A stretch of 64,000 nt of DNA from positions 2,542,001 through 2,606,000 of the forward strand of contig JAGFBZ010002379.1 of the NCBI GenBank assembly GCA_018398805.1, written 5' to 3'. Position 1 is the stretch's first letter, and each line of letters starts with the position of its first letter. Below, one piece after another: positions 57,781 to 64,000 of this stretch. Origin of the DNA: Hirundichthys speculiger (lineage: Eukaryota; Chordata; Actinopteri; Beloniformes; Exocoetidae). Below the pieces are notes generated by a model, which saw only the letters and a list, made by a program, of their open reading frames with translations, was not told the DNA's origin and made no database searches. The translations under genes and the position numbers were made by a program.

Positions 57781-60700
57781 TTTGAAAATTTACTCGTACC
57801 TGTTGAAATGTGCCGAAACTAAACCTGAACTTAGTACAGCAGTTACAGTACACACCTGATCCGGGACATTTTCCAGCAGAAGTATAAACTGGGCGTGCAT
57901 GTTGGTCATGGTTGTGCATCTCATACATTTTAAGTGGTTGAAATATCGGGACGCTTTCATTTAATGCGCTTCTGTTGAAAATCGTGACAGAGCAGACAAC
58001 AGACTGGAAACTAATCAAACATGATGGACCTGAGGACCAGGAAAAGCTTGAGATTTCGCTTTGGGATCGCATCAGCTGTTTTCCAAATGACACATCGGAC
58101 CGCACAAAATGTGGACAAGATTACGTACGAGATGTATCATCTGTGCACTTATAAAAACTTTACAAATGAAAAGGGATATAAAGAAGGGTCCATGGGTCTC
58201 TTCCTTTTTTTTTTTGCTGTCATTACATTTTGGTAGCTGCTATTACACAACTGGTGTCTATAGGAACCCATTTTTCCATTATGATACACAGACAAGATAA
58301 AAATAAATAAATGGCTTTGCTGCCTGATGACTGACTCTGTCCGTGCCTATTTATAACTGAGCTGGCTGTACACAATAACCAGCACGTACTTTGATGTGGG
58401 TTTGTGATTCCTACAGTCTTCACATGCGTGCTTGTGTTTTGCCGTGATTTAACTACTCACCGTTGGGAGAGAGTGTCACAGCTGGCATCGAGTGCATACT
58501 GGGCTCAGCAATGTACTTGAAGTCCACAGGGATGTCCCTGAAAAAGAGACAAATGAAGATGCGTTAAACACAGGATGAGAGAACGTGCGCAGCCCCAAAG
58601 ACGACCACCTTAAAGGGAAACATTTACAAATGTGTTGCACTCTGTAGCAGTATCAGATTTATAGGTGGGGAATATAACTAACTACATGATGAGGAGCCTG
58701 AAAGATACCTTTGCTGATCTGACACTATGCCAGCAACTAATTATTTATGAGTTACCTCTTTTAGCATTCTCCCTGCTCCCAGTCCTAAAACAACTGCTAT
58801 GTCTCTCTGAATTTGATCTTTTGTGGTTTAAAGACCACTTAGCGCTACAAAACTTTGTAAACACCAAAATGTCTGCATGCAGTTTAATGCATCCAGAGTA
58901 AATAGCTGCAAAAAAGAAACAAAAAATAATTGAATGAATGAATGTCCCTCACCCGGTGACCCAAGGATAATAGATGGATGTCAAATGGATGATTTGACAC
59001 AGACAAATCATCTATGTCTGATTTATACAGACATCAACGGGTGGATCGATGTCTGTATAAATACAGACATAGAAATATGTCTGTATTTATACAGACATAT
59101 ATTCTATGTCTGTATAAAGTGCAGATTAAGAGCAAATGTTCTAAACTCATCCTGCCATCTGCTTATATTTGAACAGTTTCCATTTCAGTCATGAATGAGA
59201 GCCGAAGCAAAGAGAATGCAGTCTGTACATGAAAAAAAAAAAAAAAAAAGATTCCAAAGGGCTAATATGAAGACATAAAAAAAAACAACAACACTTGAAT
59301 CAAGGCATGCATGAGTAGGGAATCATGAGGGAACTGCTGGATTTGACCAAACCAGCGTTGGCAGAAGAGCCAAACTAAACTGTGAAGAAGAAATGTGAAG
59401 ACTTTATCGCTACTGAATTCCAGTAATAACAGTAATGTGGAGAAAGCTTTGACACGAATAAAGAATAACAAGAACTGTGCTTGGGACTTTAATGAAAAAA
59501 AGATGTTTGTGTTTCATGTCAATAAAATTTCAGGATAATGAGGCAAACTGAAATATTTTTTCAATAATCTACATCTGGTGCCTGAGGAGCCAGTGGAGCC
59601 AATGAAGCCAAGCACGTTACTGTTAAAACACTTGGCAGACTATTGCTTGCTTAATTTAAGTTTTAAGAAATATTTAATACATGTACAGTATAGTCAAGTT
59701 TGTGGATCATTTATCATATTAAATTCTATCTTACTATACAGACAGAAATAAATAAAATTAGTCCAACATATTGACCAAAAAAAAAAAAGAGCATCAGCCA
59801 TCAGCTGCCCTGGAGTCTAAGAATCTGCATCATATCAATCGACCTCCAGTCAAGAGCATGACCAAAGTCAGTCTGGAAAACTATTAAAAACGAGCTTCTT
59901 TGCCACTGCTTTCTTTGCAAACCAATGAAGAGGAAAAAAGTAAAGTAAAAAATATAAATAAATAAAAGGTAATTGGGCTCTTGGAGGAGGACCAGTTTAA
60001 TCTTGTGCAGTTCCATCAATGCCTTGGCCATTTTTCATTTCTCTCTCCATTATTTTTTTCATTTTTCAGTCCATCATAACCCCAAGTGTTCCTCCGAGCC
60101 TGCAGTTTCATCCTTGTTTGAACAATGTCTTTACAATCAGGAGATAATTCCCTTTGTTGGCAAAGTGAGGTACATCTTATTGATTGTAATCCTCCCCCGG
60201 TGCACACACAGACTCTGTTCTCTGATGATATCTTCTTCTATACATCAAAAAGTCTTCCTCTAAAACCTTTCGGCACATGTGGAATATTCAGCATAGGTTC
60301 TGAATAAGATGTAGGTGCTGGCACCACGATTATAAATGCTGTGTAGATCTGCTGATTAACCACCACCTGAAACCGTCTGCCATCCTGTTACCCTGCCCCT
60401 CCCCTCCAGCCTCCACTTTCATCCTGACAACAGAGTATTCCATTTCATTTGTTTTAAAGCTATAAAGAAGTAGCTCACATAAGGGTTTAATCTAAGTCAG
60501 AGCCAGGTGGCATGAAACAGAAACAGTCGATTTACTTTTTGGCCCCACAGACTGCTTGCTAGTCCACGCAGAACTATAAAAAGCTGATAGGAGCCGCTCA
60601 ACATTGTATTCTGCCCTAAAACTCTGACTTAAGGAGTAAATTAAACAAACAAAAAAAAAAAAGCATAGCAGTCGATCTCTTTCGCACATACCATGAAGGA

Positions 60701-63700
60701 AAAAGCAGAGCTGAGAATTTTAACGAGGACGGAGGGGGAAAAAAAATTAACCAAACAAACGAATGGCCTTGAATAAACCTCCCTCTTTTCAACAGTTCCG
60801 TTATCAGCTCATCTTTAAATATTTATCATCTTTAAACAGCAAATACGAGCGCCTGTTTACCACTACAGAAAGCCCTGCCCAACGTGCAAGTCAACCTTGG
60901 TGGTCTCTCGTGACTGTCCACTAAACACAAACAAAGACTGGAGCAGGACTTACAAACACACAAACCCATTCATGAGCAAGCTTTCAGCACAGATCAAATA
61001 TGACTGCGTACTGTAACTGCTGTACTAAGTTCAGGTTTGGTTTCAGCGGATCTCAACGGTTCCCTTTAACTTATTTAGTTTATTTGTTGTTGGAGTGTTA
61101 TCTCGTAAACTAATTGCTCCGGGGACGGGGAAATTTTTTGCATAACAGAGCCGTGTGAAATTGTGCACAATCTCACACAGCGAAGAGCAGATCAGCAGCT
61201 GGATGACCAAGTCTGGGTCATCTGGGAGGTTTGTTGGCGTGTTCTCATGTTATCACCGTTTGTGAGGGGAACAGAGGGGCAGAGCAACATCACATCTTTG
61301 TCAGAGAAGCACGTGAAGTTCTGTCATTTGTATTCCCAGTGTTTGCTGTAACTCAAGCTTTTCTTACAGCAGTGTGGTTGACGCTTCAAAGGATGCATCC
61401 TTTTCTTGCTTTATTCATATAGCTGATTGATTTTTTCCAGTACGTTGCTGATAATGGAAACAGTCCAGCCATTATGAGCCCATGAGCATTAAGATGTGAG
61501 ATTATATAGCTTGCCAGCGAAAAAAAAAAAAAAGGCAACAAACATTATGACACAGCACACTCAAATCTCTAAAACTGTGCCATTTGCAACAAGATGCTGC
61601 ATGTACTTACCACTCCCAGACTCGAAGACTCTTGTCATCCGATGTGCTGACAAAGCGTCGATTTTCATCGACAAAAGTGATGGTGTTAACAGCGCCCAGG
61701 TGGCGATCATACTCCTGAACCACCTCACTGGTCCTGATGTCCCACTGACACACACGCACAAACAGGAACAGAAAGCACAACAAAGGAAAAAGGAGGTAAA
61801 CACACTTGTCTGAGACAAGTCAGAACAAACAGGATTATTAAAATGAATTCATTCATCGAGTCCAACAAAACTGGTTTTCATATTTTTCCAAGAGTGCTGA
61901 TTACGGAAATATAAGCAAAAGACAAATGGCTTCCTGAGAGAGCAACTACAAACTGTGCCAGTGTTGTGGAATTATTTAACTGCTGTGATATAAAGACAAT
62001 TGATTAACACCCAAACGGACCTAGAGCCTTGGACGTCAATACTTTTTGGCAAACAGCACGTGCAAATTAAAATGTAAAAGCTGCTCTCCGGGCAACAAAC
62101 AAAAAACAAGACGCAACTCTGTCCAACTCCATTTGTGCTCTTTCATTTAAATCTCACCTTTGGGGCGAGCGGCCATCCTGCGTTCATAACCCAGACGAAT
62201 GCTGCATGATTTGTCACCAGCCCTGATTGCTGTGCCAGATCGTTATAATAACTACCGGTCATACTGAGAATTATTAGGGCAAATTCTAGGCCAGGGGTGA
62301 CAGACTCATTTTCACTGAGGGCCACATCAGCATCATGGTGGCCGTTGAAGGGCCAGATTGACAGCATGAATGACAAAATTGATTGACAAAATGCAATGAA
62401 AATAAAAATATATTAAACTGCACCTCATTATATTGTTAAATAACTGTTTCTGTATTTATTATGTATTAAATTTTCAAATACTTAACTCATTATTATATTA
62501 AACTCAGTGTTTGTGGTTGTAAACCTGCTCTCGCACAGGTGATGTTTACAGAGTCCGTTGCCATGGTAACAGACGCTGTAAACATCATTCAGAGTATCCA
62601 TTACCTTGGTTTCAGAAGCGGAAGTGAATCTTTGTTTTTCTTGGAGGCTAAATTTAGCATACTCAGCTCCGTGTTTGTTGTCTAAATGCCAATTTAGATT
62701 ATACTCTTTCACGACTGACACCGCCTCATAACACAAAAAACATACTGTTTTTTTTACCTTGAGGTACAAACTTATATTCCTTTTCCGTTGTTCATGAAAC
62801 TGCCTTCCTTGTGCATCAAAATCGTTTTGATGTCTTGCTCATGGTGAGATACTGTCATCGTTGTGGGTGACGATGAAATGTATTGTGGGAGATGTAGTTT
62901 ATTGTCAATATGCGCTTTAGAGCGGTGTAAGCTTATTTTAAGTCTTAAAATATTGGTTTAAAATTTAAGCCAATAATGGACAAGCTCTCGAGGGCCACAT
63001 AAAATTACGTGGCGGGCCACATTTGGCCCACGGGCCTTGTGTTTGACACATGTGTTCTAGGCTATCCTAGCCAGCTGCACTCATCCTCTCTCTGCTGAGT
63101 TTAAGCTGCCAAGATGCAGGACAAACAGACTCAAAACTCTTCTGTACCTGCCACCACTGGAATGCTTAACTGTATTACGGGACATGAAACTGCGCGATTA
63201 TCTGTGTGTACGTGTGAATTTTTAACTGGAACACTGCTGGCTGTGTAACAAATTGGCCCTCAAGGATAATAAAGTTACCAATACCAAAAGACTGTTCTTG
63301 AAGAAAAATTACTTCTAAAATAAGCCAGCAAATGTAATGATTCGAAACTCTGAAAACAATATAAAACCCCTCTCTTTGTGATTTTCTTCTTCTTCTGGTC
63401 TCTTTGCTCCCTGTTCGAGGTCGCTGCAGCTGAGTGAATCCGAGCGGTGGATTTGGCATACATTTTACGCCGGGAGCTCTTCCTGACACAAATGGGATTT
63501 GAACCCGGACCTCCTGTGTGATAGGTGGAATCAGGACCACTACGCCAACACGCTGTTCTGTCAGTGTGTTAGTGACATAGAAATCTAACTCTTTATTTGT
63601 AGAGGATCAGGGTTGCCTTGCTCTAAAAGCTGTTCACATGATAGCAGAATAGATTTTCATGCGTTTCCTATTTTTATCACAGGATCGATCTATTCCCTTT

Positions 63701-63967
63701 TCCCTCTTCTATATCCTTTTGTTGCCTATGATTAATTTGTTGTTCTAATCCTGTCAGCTACTAAACCTACACACAACTATACACAATAATACTTTAGGAT
63801 AAGGCAGGAGCATATTTCGTGGTCCTAAGGGCACAGGATTCGTCGCTTTACCTGAACAATCTTCTTATCCGACATGCCGGCCACAAAGAGGTTTTGTTTG
63901 TCCTCGTCTGGGTTGAACTTGACACAGTATGGAACTTTCCTGTTGGTGAAGCGGGAGATACACTGGC
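54192..63967 (-). CDS. cdc40: CDC40 / PRP17 pre-mRNA processing factor, 3' part (five terminal coding exons)
   Basis: Exons 63852-63967, 61611-61744, 58461-58537, 55099-55243 and 54192-54369 join to 650 nt: two bases of a split codon, then exactly 216 codons including TAG. The product is the C-terminal 215 residues of the WD40 splicing factor CDC40 (about 579 residues in human). In this family the protein acts in the nucleus, in the spliceosome around the second catalytic step; that is family knowledge. Visible here are the later blades of the propeller, with WD-type ends [24 protein letters not shown] and [11 protein letters not shown]. All introns are GT/AG. The 5' part lies beyond the right edge. 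Confidence 0.95.
54370..55098. other. CDC40 last intron
   Basis: GT/AG intron on the - strand, with a T run near 54489-54505 on +. No repeat recognised. Confidence 0.7.
55099..55243 (-). CDS. cdc40: CDC40 coding exon
   Basis: After acceptor CTCAG, two bases complete Gly; then [32 protein letters not shown] and VDFSPDM with two bases of Ser (donor AG|GTAAGC). It includes the SMDNQILIF strand (an atypical WD terminus) and the basic NKKKVFKGH loop. Confidence 0.94.
55244..58460. other. CDC40 intron
   Basis: Contains a 29-nt A run at 57750-57778 and a T run near 55560-55577. No gene or identifiable transposon. Confidence 0.6.
58461..58537 (-). CDS. cdc40: CDC40 coding exon
   Basis: 77 nt after TTTTTCAG: one base completes Trp, then [20 protein letters not shown] and TLSPN with one base of Gly (donor CG|GTGAGT). 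The segment [18 protein letters not shown] links two blades and looks highly conserved with other vertebrates as I recall them. Confidence 0.93.
58538..61610. other. CDC40 intron with hairpin cluster
   Basis: Holds the nested inverted repeats at 58970-59125 and A runs near 59229-59249. No exon or identifiable transposon elsewhere in it. Confidence 0.6.
58970..59125. repeat. Cluster of nested inverted repeats (ATGTCTGTATAAA / TTTATACAGACAT)
   Basis: Within about 150 bp, GATGATTTG pairs with CAAATCATC, and at least five alternating copies of ATGTCTGTAT and ATACAGACAT occur. One perfect 24-bp palindrome is centred near 59087 (ATATGTCTGTAT and its complement, 59076-59099). The whole block can fold into several alternative hairpins. 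Confidence 0.85.
61611..61744 (-). CDS. cdc40: CDC40 coding exon
   Basis: Begins [20 protein letters not shown] after a GTCAG acceptor and ends [11 protein letters not shown] with donor TG|GTAAGT (phase 2). It holds a complete WD40 unit: the WD of the previous blade, the variable loop, then D-x-S-LRVWEW. Confidence 0.94.
61745..62283. other. CDC40 intron, between exon 61744 and the hAT element
   Basis: Non-coding; nothing recognised. Confidence 0.6.
62284..62291. repeat. 8-bp target-site duplication of hAT element (left)
   Basis: TTCTAGGC, identical to 63055-63062. Confidence 0.85.
62292..63054 (-). mobile_element. hAT-superfamily DNA transposon, internally deleted
   Basis: A 763-bp element with CAGGGGTGACAGACTC at one end and GTGTTTGACACATGTG at the other (imperfect terminal inverted repeats) and a perfect 8-bp duplication, diagnostic of hAT elements. 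Subterminal GAGGGCCACAT occurs near both ends. The - strand frame 62769-62482 encodes a BED-like zinc finger. The catalytic domain and dimerisation region are missing, so it cannot move itself. Confidence 0.88.
62482..62769 (-). pseudogene. hAT transposase N-terminal zinc-finger fragment
   Basis: 95 codons reading [20 protein letters not shown] and LDNKHG...KFSLQEKQR. The Cys-x2-Cys ... His-x4-His spacing and the [13 protein letters not shown] pattern match the zinc-finger end of transposase-derived proteins of the GTF2IRD2/ZBED type. It then loses similarity where the rest of the transposase should be. Probably dead; no evidence of exonisation in CDC40, where it would be in a sense-strand intron. 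Confidence 0.75.
63055..63062. repeat. 8-bp target-site duplication of hAT element (right)
   Basis: Second copy of TTCTAGGC. Confidence 0.85.
63063..63370. other. CDC40 intron, between hAT and SINE
   Basis: Nothing recognised. Confidence 0.5.
63375..63555 (-). mobile_element. tRNA-derived SINE with GAA-repeat tail
   Basis: Read on the - strand: tRNA-like head GTGTTGGCGTAGTGGTCC (box A region), GGTCCGGGTTCAAATCCC (box B), body TGTGTCAGGAAGAGCTCCC...CCAAATCCACCGC, and tail AGAAGAAGAAGAAAATCAC. The GAA tail matches the 3' end of the RTE-type LINE at 41521-41535, suggesting an RTE-type partner. It lies in a CDC40 intron in the same orientation as the gene. Confidence 0.8.
63556..63851. other. 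CDC40 intron, remaining part
   Basis: Non-coding; nothing recognised. Confidence 0.5.
63852..63967 (-). CDS. cdc40: CDC40 coding exon (most 5' in the window)
   Basis: Acceptor CCACAG|GC, then [20 protein letters not shown]...[13 protein letters not shown] and donor CAG|GTAAAG. It begins with the last two bases of a codon and ends in phase 0. It encodes a WD40 blade segment with the GMSDKKIVQ strand that continues as WD in the next exon. Confidence 0.93.
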
Positions 63968-64000
63968 CTGTGGAGGAAAGCAAATTGAAAGTCAGAGGTC

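Noticed and set aside
57671..58105. 144-codon - strand ORF in a CDC40 intron
   Set aside because: Runs through a 29-nt A/T homopolymer; not joined to CDC40 by phase and no domain seen.

Overview
The window is ordinary vertebrate, almost certainly teleost fish, genomic DNA. Genes are split by long introns with GT/AG junctions, the background is AT-rich, and microsatellites are plentiful. The repeats are typical of teleosts: Tc1-like and hAT DNA transposons, L1/Tx1-, RTE- and Rex/CR1-type non-LTR retrotransposons, and tRNA-derived SINEs. A percomorph (cichlid-like) fish would fit, but the species cannot be fixed from the sequence alone.

Two protein-coding genes face each other tail to tail. 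On the + strand, METTL24 (methyltransferase-like 24) occupies 1342-53099 in five coding exons: 1342-1680, 28372-28470, 35933-36066, 48256-48481 and 52764-53099. All phases agree and give a complete protein of 377 residues with an N-terminal hydrophobic segment. On the - strand are the last five coding exons of CDC40 (PRP17, a WD40 splicing factor): 63852-63967, 61611-61744, 58461-58537, 55099-55243 and 54192-54369. They encode the C-terminal 215 residues, and the gene runs off the right edge. The likely poly(A) signals of the two genes (53778-53783 on +, 53843-53848 on -) are only 59 bp apart, so the transcripts end almost back to back. As I recall, CDC40 and METTL24 are also convergent neighbours in human 6q21, so this looks like conserved synteny.

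Almost everything else is intronic and holds transposon debris. METTL24 intron 1 carries a 5.3-kb L1/Tx1-type LINE (2382-7649, - strand) with a perfect 16-bp target-site duplication, and fragments of a Rex/CR1-type LINE at 12975-13700, 14165-14425 and 22955-23145. Tc1-like debris lies at 20985-21770. Intron 2 has a GC-rich unexplained patch and a 2-kb AT-rich repeat with tandem subunits. Intron 3 holds an RTE-type LINE with its catalytic core deleted, a Tc1-like transposase remnant and a Rex/CR1-type 5' half. Intron 4 holds a small inverted-repeat element and a ~0.7-kb near-palindrome, the most striking unexplained structure in the window. The CDC40 introns hold a hAT element with an 8-bp duplication, a SINE, and a compact cluster of nested hairpins.

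I see no CRISPR array, operon, phage, new enzyme system or RNA gene. The items most worth checking are the large palindrome (51290-52005), the hairpin cluster (58970-59125), the (GT)10 tract against the METTL24 exon-3 acceptor, the near-overlapping 3' ends, and the nearly intact LINE. Boundaries of decayed repeats are by eye and approximate.
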